A stretch of 25,092 nucleotides of DNA from CAYMJK01 sp043101635 (GCA_043101635.1 JBICIE010000067.1:1-25092), one strand, 5' to 3'. Positions 7,357 to 15,370 are shown, counted from the first letter of the stretch. The notes: generated from the letters alone by a model not told the origin. Translations and numbers: made by a program.

Positions 7357-8150
7357 GGTGGCGATGGGGTGTGCGGGGTTTCGGAGGCGCCGGGGGGATT
7401 CGCCCCCGGCGGAGTGGGCGGGTGACCGGTCCACGCCCCTGGCTTCTCCCCGGCCACGACGAAGCGGCCCTGCAGCAGGTTCGCCCGCACGGTGCAGTAG
7501 TCGAGCCCGACGCGCCGGGCGATGTCGAGCGCCTCGCGGGCCCGGAAGCCGGCTTGCACGCTGGCGCAGGCGTCGTGGCGGACCATCTCCGGCTGGCGAG
7601 CGGTGAGGAACTTCGTGGCCGCAAGCACGAGGCGGGAGCGGAGCAGGTCGTTCCAGATGACGCCGGCGCTGGCGAGCCGGTCCATGATGCGCAGCACGGT
7701 CAGAACCTCGATCTCCGGGAGGTGATGCAGGAACATCCCGGCGTGGGCGTAGTCGAAGGCGCCGGGTTGGAAGCGGTCCATCAGGCGGAGGGCGTCGTGC
7801 TGCTCGAGCTGGATGCGCTGGCGGGCCTCGGGGCGGGTGTCGAGGTAGTCGGCGGCGGCGGCGAGGGTGGCCGGATGGAGGTCCACGGCGGTGATCTGCA
7901 GGTCGTGGCCGGCGCGGGCGGCCCATTCGGCTGCCGCGGCGGGGATGTCGGCGGAGCCGGTCCCGACATCGAGCAGGCGGATGGGGCGGGAGCGGGGCCA
8001 GCGGGCGGACCATCGGCGGAGCCGGGTGAGGAGGGCGTGGACGCCGCCGAGCCTGCTGTTGACGATCCGGATGAAGGCGAGGGAGCGCTGGAGATCTTCC
8101 GGGCGGGCCTCGGGGTCATCCATCATCTCGGGGGTCACAAGCCGCTGCAC
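7353..8150 (-). CDS. Class I SAM-dependent methyltransferase
   Basis: The protein has 265 residues if translation begins at GTG 8150, chosen because AGGA (8157-8160) lies 6 nt upstream and the resulting N-terminus (QRLVTPEMMDDPE) resembles family members as I recall them. The frame is open to GTG 8201, and ATG 8126 is another possibility. SAM-binding motif I is LLDVGTGSADIP, motif II is ITAVDLHP, and a post-I segment reads FDYAHAGMFLHHLPE, as in UbiE-like and O-methyltransferases. The C-terminus is a proline-rich tail (GHPPTPPGANPPGAS). Related enzymes commonly sit with a type III polyketide synthase and an FAD oxidoreductase; here only the oxidoreductase follows, overlapped by ATGA. Confidence 0.85.
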   Translation of the reverse strand: MQRLVTPEMMDDPEARPEDLQRSLAFIRIVNSRLGGVHALLTRLRRWSARWPRSRPIRLLDVGTGSADIPAAAAEWAARAGHDLQITAVDLHPATLAAAADYLDTRPEARQRIQLEQHDALRLMDRFQPGAFDYAHAGMFLHHLPEIEVLTVLRIMDRLASAGVIWNDLLRSRLVLAATKFLTARQPEMVRHDACASVQAGFRAREALDIARRVGLDYCTVRANLLQGRFVVAGEKPGAWTGHPPTPPGANPPGASETPHTPSPP

Positions 8151-8182
8151 GGGCGATCCTACGGGGCGGGGGACCCGGCCCG

Positions 8183-8188
8183 TATACT
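8183..8188 (+). promoter_or_regulatory. Candidate -10 element TATACT for panB
   Basis: TATACT stands out in very GC-rich DNA in the divergent spacer, 57 nt before the panB start. No good -35 hexamer lies 16-18 nt upstream. Transcription from about 8195 would give a leader of roughly 50 nt that includes the panB ribosome-binding site at 8232-8238. Confidence 0.4.
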
Positions 8189-8245
8189 CATCTCGTGCCA
8201 CGCCAGACGGTTATTGAGGCCCCTGTGCCGCGGGAGGGCCGGACG

Positions 8246-9094
8246 ATGCGCGATCCGGTCGAGCCGGTGACGCTGAAGACGATCAGGCAGATGGTTCGGC
8301 GGGGGGAGCCGTTCGCCTGTCTGACGGCCTCGGACGCGAGCACGGCCCGCTGGCTTGCGCGGGCGGGGGTGCATCTGCTGCTGATGCCGGACAGCGCTGC
8401 GGAGACGGTGCTGGGGTTCGAGCGGACGATCTTCATGCCGCTGGACCTGTCGATTGCGCTCACGGCGGCGGTGAAGCGGGGCGCCCCGGGTGTGGTGGTG
8501 ATGGGGGACATGCCGTTCCTGAGCTACCAGGTGAGCGATGAGGAGGCGATCCGCAACGCCGGGCGGTACCTGACCGAGGCGCACGCGGACATCGTGAAGA
8601 TGGAGATGGACGCGAGTTTCGCTCCGCTGGTGGCGAAGATGGCGAGGGCGGGGATTCCGGTGTGCGCACACGTTGGCCTGAAGCCGCAGCACGTGCTCAA
8701 GGCGGGTGGATATGTCGCCGCGGGGCGAACCGCCGAGGACGCCCAGCGGGTGGTCGATGACGCGGTGGCGCTGGAGCAGGCCGGGGCGGTGATGCTGCTG
8801 ATCGAGGCGGCGCCGGATGAGGTGACCGAGCGCATCGTGGAGAAGACGAGCGTGCCGCTGATCGGGATCGGGGCTGGGACGGCCTGCCACGGTCAGATCC
8901 TGGTTGTTCAGGATCTGCTCGGAATAACGGACCATCCGCCCCGGTTCGCCGAGCCGGTCGCGGCCCTGGGGCCGGCGATTATGAGCGCCGGGGCGGAATG
9001 GGTGCGGCGGGTTGCCGAACGGAATATCGGCGGGGCCCGGTACGTCATGCCCGCGGACGAATCCGAGCGGTTCGGCAGCGCGAATCGAAAGTGA
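8246..9094 (+). CDS. panB: 3-methyl-2-oxobutanoate hydroxymethyltransferase (PanB), divergent
   Basis: The protein has 282 residues. It is placed in the first step of pantothenate synthesis, transfer of a hydroxymethyl group from methylene-THF to alpha-ketoisovalerate. ATG 8246 is preceded by GGGAGGG (8232-8238) at 7 nt. PanB landmarks are LTASDASTARWL, VVMGDMPFLSYQ (Asp88, metal site), AHVGLKPQHV, LLIEAAPDE (Glu187, matching the catalytic Glu of LECVP) and IGIGAGTACHGQILVVQDLLGI. Two usual motifs are altered: GDSLG reads PDSAA (Asp49 kept) and KLEGG reads KMEMD (Glu120 kept). Metal ligands and the catalytic glutamate are present, so activity is plausible, though a related function is possible. 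It is transcribed divergently from the methyltransferase operon and may be co-transcribed with the protease gene 81 nt downstream. Confidence 0.85.
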   Translation: MRDPVEPVTLKTIRQMVRRGEPFACLTASDASTARWLARAGVHLLLMPDSAAETVLGFERTIFMPLDLSIALTAAVKRGAPGVVVMGDMPFLSYQVSDEEAIRNAGRYLTEAHADIVKMEMDASFAPLVAKMARAGIPVCAHVGLKPQHVLKAGGYVAAGRTAEDAQRVVDDAVALEQAGAVMLLIEAAPDEVTERIVEKTSVPLIGIGAGTACHGQILVVQDLLGITDHPPRFAEPVAALGPAIMSAGAEWVRRVAERNIGGARYVMPADESERFGSANRK

Positions 9095-9175
9095 CCGGAG
9101 GTTGAGAGGGGCGGGGCCGGCGTCGCCGATGGAGAAGGTCGACGACGGCGGCGGTTTGGAGGTCAGGAGGACTGT

Positions 9176-10600
9176 ATGCGGAAGTTCGTCAGCTTCGGAC
9201 CTGCACTGGCGGCGATGACCGCGGCCCTGGTGGCGCTGCTCGTGGCGCCGGCCCTGGTGCGGCGGATGACCGATGCGCACACGGAGGCGCAGGTCGTGCT
9301 GGCGCGCCAGTCGCTGGATGATGATGACATCCTGGAGCGGATCAACCGGGCCACGCGCAGCATCGCTCAGTCGGTGGAGCCTTCGGTCGTGCACCTGATG
9401 GCGCAGCGGCGGTGGGGCAGCAGTTCCGGCTCGGGGTGGATCTACGACGACGCCGGCCACATCGTGACCAACGCGCACGTCGTTGGGTCCTTCGATCAGA
9501 TGGGTGTTCAGTTCTCCAACGGCCGGCTGGGTCAGGCGGATGTCATCGGCGTCGATGTGTATACCGACATCGCGGTGCTCCGCGTGGATGATCCGTCGGG
9601 GATCGTGCCGGCCCGCAGGGCGACTGGCGACCGGATGGCGCAGGGCGACCGGGTGTTTGCGTTCGGCTCGCCGTTCGGGTTCAAGTTCTCGATGAGCGAG
9701 GGGATCGTCTCGGGGCTGGGCCGCAGCCCGCGGGTTGGTCTGTCCAGCGGGGGCTTTACGAACTTCATCCAGACGGACGCGGCGGTGAACCCGGGTAACT
9801 CGGGCGGGCCGCTGGTGGATGTGCGTGGGCGCGTCGTCGGCATGAACGTGGCGATCGCGACGGGTCGCAATGGCAACGGGGAGCCGCAGGATCAGTTCGA
9901 GGGTCAGAGCGCGGGGATCAGCTTCGCGATTCCGCTGGCGACGATCGAGAGCGTGGTGGACCAGATGATCGCGCGTGGCGAGATCGCCCGGGGAATGATC
10001 GGGATCGTCATGGACGACATGGAGCGGCGCGAATTCGCGGTCGCCGGTGAAGGAGATGATGTACGGATGGGCGTTCGTGTTGCGGTCGTCGCGAGCAACG
10101 GGCCGGCTGAGGTGGCGGGGATTCGGCCGGGGGACGTTATCACTGAAATCGGCAATCAACCGACGCCCAACAACGCTGCTCTTCGTTCGGTCGTGACGGC
10201 GATGCGTCCGGGCGAGCCGGTTGATGTGTCGGTCTGGCGCGACGGGGCGTGGGAGCAGCTCGAAGTCACGCTCACGGAGTTTCCGCCTGAGGAGCTTCGT
10301 CGATCGATGGTGGAAGCGACGCTCGCGGAGCGAGGCATGCGGCTGATCGAGACCAGATCAGATCCGGTCGTCGTTGGGCGGCTGGATCCCAGCTCGCCCC
10401 TGTACGCGGCGGGTTTCCGCTCGGGGGCGGTGATCCTGAAGGTCGACGATGAACCGGTTGGGAGCATCGACGAGTTTGCCGCGGCATTGGAGGAAGCGCG
10501 CCTGTTCCGCGGGCGCGGGGTGCCGGTGACGATCTCGTTGCGTTCGACGGAAGCCGATGGCGAGCCGGAGCAGCGGACGATCCGGCTGAGCCTGCGCTGA
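9176..10600 (+). CDS. Trypsin-like serine protease with two PDZ domains (DegP/HtrA/DegQ family)
   Basis: The protein has 474 residues; ATG 9176 follows AGGAGG (9165-9170) at 5 nt. A single hydrophobic segment (about 7-27) acts as signal peptide or membrane anchor, placing the protease in the periplasm. The catalytic triad is complete: His101 in VTNAHVV, Asp131 in TDIAVLRV and Ser209 in NPGNSGGPL. A first PDZ domain (about 285-365, with PAEVAGIRPGDVITEIGNQP) and a second, more divergent one (about 385-465, with SPLYAAGFRSGAVILKVDDEP) follow. This is the classic envelope quality-control protease/chaperone layout. No cysteines or unusual insertions are seen. It lies between panB and murD on the same strand, with only 39 nt to murD. 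Confidence 0.94.
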   Translation: MRKFVSFGPALAAMTAALVALLVAPALVRRMTDAHTEAQVVLARQSLDDDDILERINRATRSIAQSVEPSVVHLMAQRRWGSSSGSGWIYDDAGHIVTNAHVVGSFDQMGVQFSNGRLGQADVIGVDVYTDIAVLRVDDPSGIVPARRATGDRMAQGDRVFAFGSPFGFKFSMSEGIVSGLGRSPRVGLSSGGFTNFIQTDAAVNPGNSGGPLVDVRGRVVGMNVAIATGRNGNGEPQDQFEGQSAGISFAIPLATIESVVDQMIARGEIARGMIGIVMDDMERREFAVAGEGDDVRMGVRVAVVASNGPAEVAGIRPGDVITEIGNQPTPNNAALRSVVTAMRPGEPVDVSVWRDGAWEQLEVTLTEFPPEELRRSMVEATLAERGMRLIETRSDPVVVGRLDPSSPLYAAGFRSGAVILKVDDEPVGSIDEFAAALEEARLFRGRGVPVTISLRSTEADGEPEQRTIRLSLR

Positions 10601-10639
10601 TTCGCGGCGGCGCCCCCGGTGGCGCCGATGGGAGTGCAG

Positions 10640-11992
10640 ATGGATCTGCGCGAGCCCGGAGCGTCGCTGGAAGGCTGTCGGGTGACGGTGATGGGGCTCG
10701 GCCGCTTTGGCGGCGGGGCGGGGGTGGTGCGCTGGCTGGTCCGGCGCGGGGCTGATGTGCTGCTGACGGACATGGCGCCGCAGGATCGGCTCGAAGCGCC
10801 GCTGCGCGAACTGGCCGACGTGATCGACAGCGGCGCTGTGCAGCTTCGACTCGGCGGGCACAACATCAGCGACTTCACGGGGGCTGACGCCGTGGTCGTC
10901 AACCCGGCGGTGGCGCAGCCGTGGGACAACCGGTTTCTGCGTGCCGCGGCGGCGGGCGGCGTGCCGCTGGTGACGGAGATCGAGATGGTGGTTGCGCGCC
11001 TGCCGGCGCGGTCGCGGGTGATCGGCGTGACGGGGACGGCGGGGAAGTCGACGACCAGCGCGCTGATCGAGCACGGGCTGCGCCATCTCGGCGCCAGGGC
11101 GCGGCTCGGAGGCAACATCGGCGGCTCGCTGCTGGGCGCCATCGACGAGATCGGGCCGGATGAGTGGATCGTGCTGGAGCTTTCCAGCGCAATGCTGCAC
11201 TGGCTGGGGGCGGGGCCGGCGGGCTGGTCGCCGCACATCGCGGTCGCGACGAACCTGGCGCCGAACCATCTGGACTGGCACGGCACGAGCGTTCACTACG
11301 AGCAGAGCAAGCGGGCGATCGTGCGCGGGCAGGCGGAGGGGGACGGGGCGGTGCTCGGCCCCGGGACGGATCACTGGGAGACCAACTTCGGCGTGCACCG
11401 CCGGGTGGCGCCGCCGGAAGCGGCGGTCGCAGGGCTGGCGATCCCCGGCGGGCACAACGCGTTCAACGGGGCGGTGGCGGCGGCGGCGATCGAGTTTGCA
11501 CTGCCGGGCGCCGGGCTCGATCGCATCTGCGAGGCGCTGCGGTCGTTCGGCGGGCTGGCGCCCCGGCTCGAGTTCGTCGGAGAGGGACGGGGCGTGCGGT
11601 TCTACAACGATTCGAAGAGCACGACACCGGAGGCGACGGTGCGGGCGGTGGAGGCGCTGCACGAGTCGATGCCGCAGGCGGTGGGGCGGATCCATCTGAT
11701 CGCGGGCGGCTATGACAAGCAGGTGGACCTGGGGTTGATCGGCGCGATGGCGGGGCAACTGGCGGGGCTGTACACGATCGGAGCGACGGGGGCTGCGCTT
11801 GCGCAGGGGCCGGGGGAGCGGTTCAGTTGCGGCACGCTGGAAGGCGCGATGGAGCGCATCGGCGGGCGGGCGCAGAGGGGGGATGTGGTGCTGCTGTCGC
11901 CGGGGTGCGCTTCGTGGGATCAGTTCGACAATTTCGAGCGGCGGGGGGAGATGTTCTGTACGCTGGCGCGGGCGTGGATGGAGCGGGTGTGA
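10640..11992 (+). CDS. murD: UDP-N-acetylmuramoyl-L-alanine--D-glutamate ligase (MurD)
   Basis: The protein has 450 residues; ATG 10640 is used because GGGAG (10630-10634) lies 5 nt upstream, whereas GTG 10619 and ATG 10628 lack a site. It adds D-glutamate to UDP-MurNAc-L-Ala in the cytoplasm. Domain 1 has VTVMGLGRFGGG and VVVNPAVAQPWDN. Domain 2 has the ATP loop GVTGTAGKSTT (Lys136), LELSS, NHLDWHG and the lysine likely to be carbamylated (QSKRAI, Lys224). Domain 3 has FYNDSKSTTPEAT, LIAGGYDKQVDL and LLSPGCASWDQFDNFERRG. The P-loop has Ala where GTNGKS is usual. It sits alone, outside a division/cell-wall cluster. Its stop overlaps the next possible ATG (TGATG). Confidence 0.92.
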   Translation: MDLREPGASLEGCRVTVMGLGRFGGGAGVVRWLVRRGADVLLTDMAPQDRLEAPLRELADVIDSGAVQLRLGGHNISDFTGADAVVVNPAVAQPWDNRFLRAAAAGGVPLVTEIEMVVARLPARSRVIGVTGTAGKSTTSALIEHGLRHLGARARLGGNIGGSLLGAIDEIGPDEWIVLELSSAMLHWLGAGPAGWSPHIAVATNLAPNHLDWHGTSVHYEQSKRAIVRGQAEGDGAVLGPGTDHWETNFGVHRRVAPPEAAVAGLAIPGGHNAFNGAVAAAAIEFALPGAGLDRICEALRSFGGLAPRLEFVGEGRGVRFYNDSKSTTPEATVRAVEALHESMPQAVGRIHLIAGGYDKQVDLGLIGAMAGQLAGLYTIGATGAALAQGPGERFSCGTLEGAMERIGGRAQRGDVVLLSPGCASWDQFDNFERRGEMFCTLARAWMERV

Positions 11993-13023
11993 TGGGCAGG
12001 TTGCTCGGGATGGTGGGCGGCTGGGCGCGTGCGATGAAGCGGGGGGCGCCTTCGCCTGTTTCACGGGCTCTGTGGTTGAGCGGAGCGTCTACCACGGGCT
12101 TGCTCGCTTTGCTCGCTGCGCCCGGGGCGAGCGACCGGAGCCCACTTCGTGGGCTCGGGCCGAGCAAGTGCGGGCGCTTCGTTGTGTTCGGAGTGGTTTC
12201 CGCGGCGATGATCGGATGTTCGGGCGGATCGCGCGAAGCAGATCGTGATGTGCCCGTGGTAGCGCCAGAAGCGGCGAGCACGGGCGATCTGGGCTCGGAG
12301 CCGACGGCGCCCGGCGCCGATTCACAGACGCCGGAGGTTGCGCCTGAGCCGCGTGACGCTGAGGCAGCGCCGGCGACCCCCATGCTGGAACTGCTGCCGG
12401 GCATCCGGGTGGATCGGGACCGGCGGTTGGTGGAGTTCGACGGGCTGGTCCCGATCGATGTCAATGACCTTGACCCGCTGGGGTACTACAAGGTCGTGTT
12501 TCTTGAGTGCGTGGTGACGACGCCGGGCGCTGAGAAGGACCACGAGACGCTGGTGGTCGCGGACATTCGCCCTTCCAACCTGCACGCTGCGCTGCTGATG
12601 ATCGGGGCGGAGCCGGGGGCGCCGGGGGACTGGGCGTGGGACGGCCAGGATGTGCTGCGGACTGCAGCGCGGGGGGACGAGATTGAGGTCACGCTGCTGT
12701 GGGAGGCGCCGGATGGGGCGCGCATCGAGCGCGACGCCAGGGAACTGATCGTCAACGAGAGGACAGGCGAGCAGTTCGGCGGCTCGGCGTGGGTGTTCGC
12801 CGGATCGGTGGAGGCGCCGGAGATACCTGCGCCCTACGCGGCGGACGCGACGGGGCTGCTGGTGGGGCTGGCGACGTTCGGGACCGAGGTTGTGGCGTGG
12901 CGCGAGGTCATCAGCCACGCGTCGGAGGTGGATGCGCCGGTGTGGATTGCGGACCGCGAGGTCATGCCGGCGTACGGGACGGAGGTGACGGTGCGGCTGC
13001 AGCTATCGGCACGCGAGCCGTGA
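11992..13023 (+). CDS. YdjY-domain lipoprotein (true start uncertain)
   Basis: The frame from ATG 11992, overlapping the murD stop, codes for 343 residues. The likely mature start is a lipobox AAMIGC with Cys76 (codon 12217-12219), preceded by CGRFVVFGVVSAA. A signal peptide 75 residues inside the frame is abnormal. Residues about 23-60 are encoded by a palindromic repeat (about 12058-12172), so the 5' end looks altered by repeat insertion. An acidic/proline-rich linker (about 80-118) leads to the YdjY-like domain: LLPGIRVDRDRRLVEFDG, LECVVTTPGAEKDHETLVV, PSNLHAALLMIGAEPGAPG. An unassigned C-terminal part follows. Function of YdjY domains is unknown; the protein should be membrane-attached in the periplasm. 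A start at MKRGAPSP (codon 15) is another option. Confidence 0.7.
   Translation: MGRLLGMVGGWARAMKRGAPSPVSRALWLSGASTTGLLALLAAPGASDRSPLRGLGPSKCGRFVVFGVVSAAMIGCSGGSREADRDVPVVAPEAASTGDLGSEPTAPGADSQTPEVAPEPRDAEAAPATPMLELLPGIRVDRDRRLVEFDGLVPIDVNDLDPLGYYKVVFLECVVTTPGAEKDHETLVVADIRPSNLHAALLMIGAEPGAPGDWAWDGQDVLRTAARGDEIEVTLLWEAPDGARIERDARELIVNERTGEQFGGSAWVFAGSVEAPEIPAPYAADATGLLVGLATFGTEVVAWREVISHASEVDAPVWIADREVMPAYGTEVTVRLQLSAREP
12091..12168 (+). repeat. Palindromic repeat-like element with three nested inverted repeats
   Basis: An outer pair CTTGCTCG (12099-12106) / CGAGCAAG (12161-12168) encloses a stem GCTCGC (12111-12116) / GCGAGC (12127-12132) and a perfect 8-bp hairpin GAGCCCAC (12138-12145) / GTGGGCTC (12149-12156). 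This is the organisation of a mobile palindromic (REP/MITE-like) intergenic repeat. It lies in the reading frame of the YdjY gene. Only one copy is in this window, so multicopy status is not shown. Confidence 0.65.
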
Positions 13024-13024
13024 C

Positions 13025-13723
13025 TCAGGCCGACATCCAGATCACCTTGCCGTTGTCCACTTCACGCTCGCCGCAGACGCACTCGGCGATGACGGCGGCG
13101 ACGGCTTCCGGGGCGAGGCACTGGTCACGGGGAAGCTGCTGCTCGCTGAACAGCTCGCGCAGCATGCCGGTCTCGACTGCGCCGGGGGCGATGGCGAAGG
13201 CTCGCACGCCGTGGTCAGCGCCCTCGCTGGCGCAGCTCTGCGTCATCAGGTTCACGGCGGCCTTGCTTGCGGCGTAGGCGAAGAAGCCGGGGAAGGGGTC
13301 CTTCGTGCCCAATGTCGAGACGTTCACGACGACCCCGCGCTTCTGACGGAGGAAGATCGGCCAGGCCAGGTGAATGAGCGTGGCGGGCCCGATGGCGTTG
13401 ACCGCAAATGCGCGCGCGATCGTGTCCGGATCCGTCTGATCGATTGGCAGCAGCGGGGCGTAGCCGGCGTTGTTCACCAGAGCATCGAGCCGGCCGAGGC
13501 CGTCGGTTGCCGCGGCGATCATGGCGCGGCAGTCCTCGACATCGGCGACATCGCCGGGGGCGATGACGCACTCGGTGTCGGCGAGGTCAGCGGTCTCTTC
13601 CAGCGGCTCGCGCCGGCGGGCGCACAGGGCGAGGCGCCAGCCGCGGTCGGCCAGTTCGATGGCGGCAGCGCGGCCGATGCCGCTGCCGGCGCCGGTGATG
13701 AGGGCGACGGGCTGGTCAGTCAT
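13025..13723 (-). CDS. Short-chain dehydrogenase/reductase (classical SDR)
   Basis: The protein has 232 residues with no signal sequence and should be a cytoplasmic NAD(P)-dependent oxidoreductase. The cofactor motif TGAGSGIG (10-17), the structural motif NNAG (84-87), Asn109, and the catalytic Ser136 (NVSTLG), Tyr150 and Lys154 (YAASK) are all present. The CARRREP segment after strand 2 has basic residues, which favours NADP over NAD. AAAGGAG lies about 6 nt before ATG 13723. Its stop codon is separated by a single base from the stop of the convergent YdjY gene. The substrate cannot be inferred; neighbouring genes give no pathway hint. Confidence 0.9.
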   Translation of the reverse strand: MTDQPVALITGAGSGIGRAAAIELADRGWRLALCARRREPLEETADLADTECVIAPGDVADVEDCRAMIAAATDGLGRLDALVNNAGYAPLLPIDQTDPDTIARAFAVNAIGPATLIHLAWPIFLRQKRGVVVNVSTLGTKDPFPGFFAYAASKAAVNLMTQSCASEGADHGVRAFAIAPGAVETGMLRELFSEQQLPRDQCLAPEAVAAVIAECVCGEREVDNGKVIWMSA

Positions 13724-13760
13724 AACGGCTCCTTTGCGCCGCCTCCTGCGGGCGTGCTGC

Positions 13761-13766
13761 TACCCT
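13761..13766 (+). promoter_or_regulatory. Candidate -10 TACCCT for a leaderless transcript
   Basis: TACCCT lies 6 nt before ATG 13773, where no Shine-Dalgarno is visible. This geometry is that of leaderless bacterial mRNAs, in which the start codon is the first transcribed codon. The 49-bp divergent spacer leaves little room for a longer leader. Confidence 0.45.
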
Positions 13767-13772
13767 CGACGG

Positions 13773-15365
13773 ATGTCGCGCACGCTCCTACTGATCGGCG
13801 TGTCGCTCGCCGTGATCCTTGGCGTGCCGCTGGCGCTGCGCCCGGGCGGGGCGGAGGGCCCGCCGGCGGGGGCCCGCACGCTGATCGTGATCACGCCGCA
13901 CACGGCCCAGATCCGCCGTGAGTTCGCCGACGGGTTCAACATCTGGCATCAGGCGCACTACGGGGAGCCGGTGGCGGTGGATTACCGCGTCCCGGGCGGC
14001 ACCAGCGAGATCATGCGCCTGCTGGAGGACCAGTACCGGGCGGCCCTGCGCCAGGGAGCCTTCGAGATCGGGCCGGGCGGCGAGATCGTCATGGCGCGGG
14101 GGACGGTCCAGTTCGACCTGATGTTCGGTGGCGGCAGCTACGACCACGGCCGGCTCAAGAGTGGCGTGCGGGAAGAGATCGTGTTCGAGGGCGAGCGGAC
14201 CGAGGTCAGCGTGCCGATGTCGACGCCGGTCGGGATCGATCCGGACGTTCTGGAGACGATCTTCGGGCCGAATCGAGTCGGCGCGCAGCCGCTGTACGAC
14301 CCGGAGCAGTACTGGATCGGGGTGGCGATGTCGAGCTTCGGCATCGTGTTCAACCGCGATGAGCTGCGGGCGCTGGGGCTGGCGGAGCCCACGTCGTTCG
14401 AGGATTTGACCGATCCGCGCCTGGTGGGGCGGATCGCACTGGCGGATCCGCGCCAGAGCGGGTCGATTACGACCACGTTCGATTCGATCCTGAACAACTA
14501 CGGCTGGGACGATGGCTGGCGCATCCTGCGGGAGATGTGCGCCAACGCCCGGTCGTTCTCCAGTTCCAGCACCAAACCGCCGATCGATGTCGCGCAGGCG
14601 GAGGCGGTGATGGGGCTGGCAATCGACTTCTACGGGCGGGCCCAGGCGGAGGCGGTCGGGGGCGGGCGCGTGGGGTACGCCGAGCCGTCGGGAGCGGTGT
14701 ACATCGATCCGGATCCGGTGTCGGTGCTGCGGGGCGGGCCGAGCCCCGAGCTCGCGCGGCGGTTCGTCGAGTACTGCATGAGCGAGGAGGCTCAGGCGCT
14801 GTGGCAGTTTCCGCCGGTGGATCAGCAGACACCAGCCGAGGCCCGCGGCGGGCTGCGCCGGGCCGATGGCGAGGCGGCCGGGCCACGGCGGTGGGCCCTG
14901 CGCCGGCTGCCGGCGCGCCGGATCATGTACGAGCAGTACGCGGAGGTCATGGTGGACCACGTCGATCCGTTTGCGGCGGCGTCACCGGTGGAGAGCCGGG
15001 GGTGGCGCAGCGCGATCGGGCTGATGATGGGGGCGTTCGGGGTGGACACCGTGGAGGAGGCGCGGGCGGCGTGGACGGCGCTGGCGGGCCTTCGCGAGCA
15101 GGCCGGCGCCGGCGCCGTGTCGAGGGAACTCGTCGAGCGGGCGGAGGCGGCGTTCTACGCCTTTCCGCCGACGAGATTGCCGGATGGACAGGTCCTGCCG
15201 TTTGCGCCCGAGACGTACCGGCAGGTGCGCGACGCGTGGCGCGAGCCGGATGAGTCGAACCCGAACCGGATCGGCGCGGGCGCCGCGAAGATCGCATACA
15301 CGAAGTTCTTCCAGGAGCAGTACCGGCTGGTGCTGCGGATCGAGCGCGAAGCGCGCGGGGAGTGA
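13773..15365 (+). CDS. ABC transporter extracellular solute-binding protein, long form, without adjacent permease
   Basis: The protein has 530 residues. An N-terminal hydrophobic segment (TLLLIGVSLAVILGVPLAL, about 4-22) acts as signal peptide or anchor. The segment TLIVITPHTAQIRREFADGFNIW begins a periplasmic binding fold. Later strings (YWIGVAMSSFGIVFNRDEL, FEDLTDPRLVGRIALADPRQSGS, PVSVLRGGPSPELARRFVEYCMSEEAQALW) match the Fe3+/polyamine-type solute-binding family. About 180 residues follow the point where a typical 330-350-residue protein would end; they contain predicted helices and no recognised domain. No ABC permease or ATPase gene is adjacent. The pyruvate kinase ATG is 6 nt after the stop. 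The ligand is unknown. Confidence 0.82.
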   Translation: MSRTLLLIGVSLAVILGVPLALRPGGAEGPPAGARTLIVITPHTAQIRREFADGFNIWHQAHYGEPVAVDYRVPGGTSEIMRLLEDQYRAALRQGAFEIGPGGEIVMARGTVQFDLMFGGGSYDHGRLKSGVREEIVFEGERTEVSVPMSTPVGIDPDVLETIFGPNRVGAQPLYDPEQYWIGVAMSSFGIVFNRDELRALGLAEPTSFEDLTDPRLVGRIALADPRQSGSITTTFDSILNNYGWDDGWRILREMCANARSFSSSSTKPPIDVAQAEAVMGLAIDFYGRAQAEAVGGGRVGYAEPSGAVYIDPDPVSVLRGGPSPELARRFVEYCMSEEAQALWQFPPVDQQTPAEARGGLRRADGEAAGPRRWALRRLPARRIMYEQYAEVMVDHVDPFAAASPVESRGWRSAIGLMMGAFGVDTVEEARAAWTALAGLREQAGAGAVSRELVERAEAAFYAFPPTRLPDGQVLPFAPETYRQVRDAWREPDESNPNRIGAGAAKIAYTKFFQEQYRLVLRIEREARGE

Positions 15366-15370
15366 GGCCT

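Noticed and set aside
5195..7425. Long plus-strand open frames opposite the methyltransferase operon (5195-6274, 6235-7425)
   Set aside because: Their composition is that of antisense frames of GC-rich genes, with no motifs, while the minus-strand frames show clear families.
8195..8245. GTG 8195 as a leaderless start of panB, 6 nt after TATACT
   Set aside because: A strong GGGAGGG lies 7 nt before ATG 8246 and the extra 17 residues do not resemble PanB; the hexamer more likely gives a normal leader.
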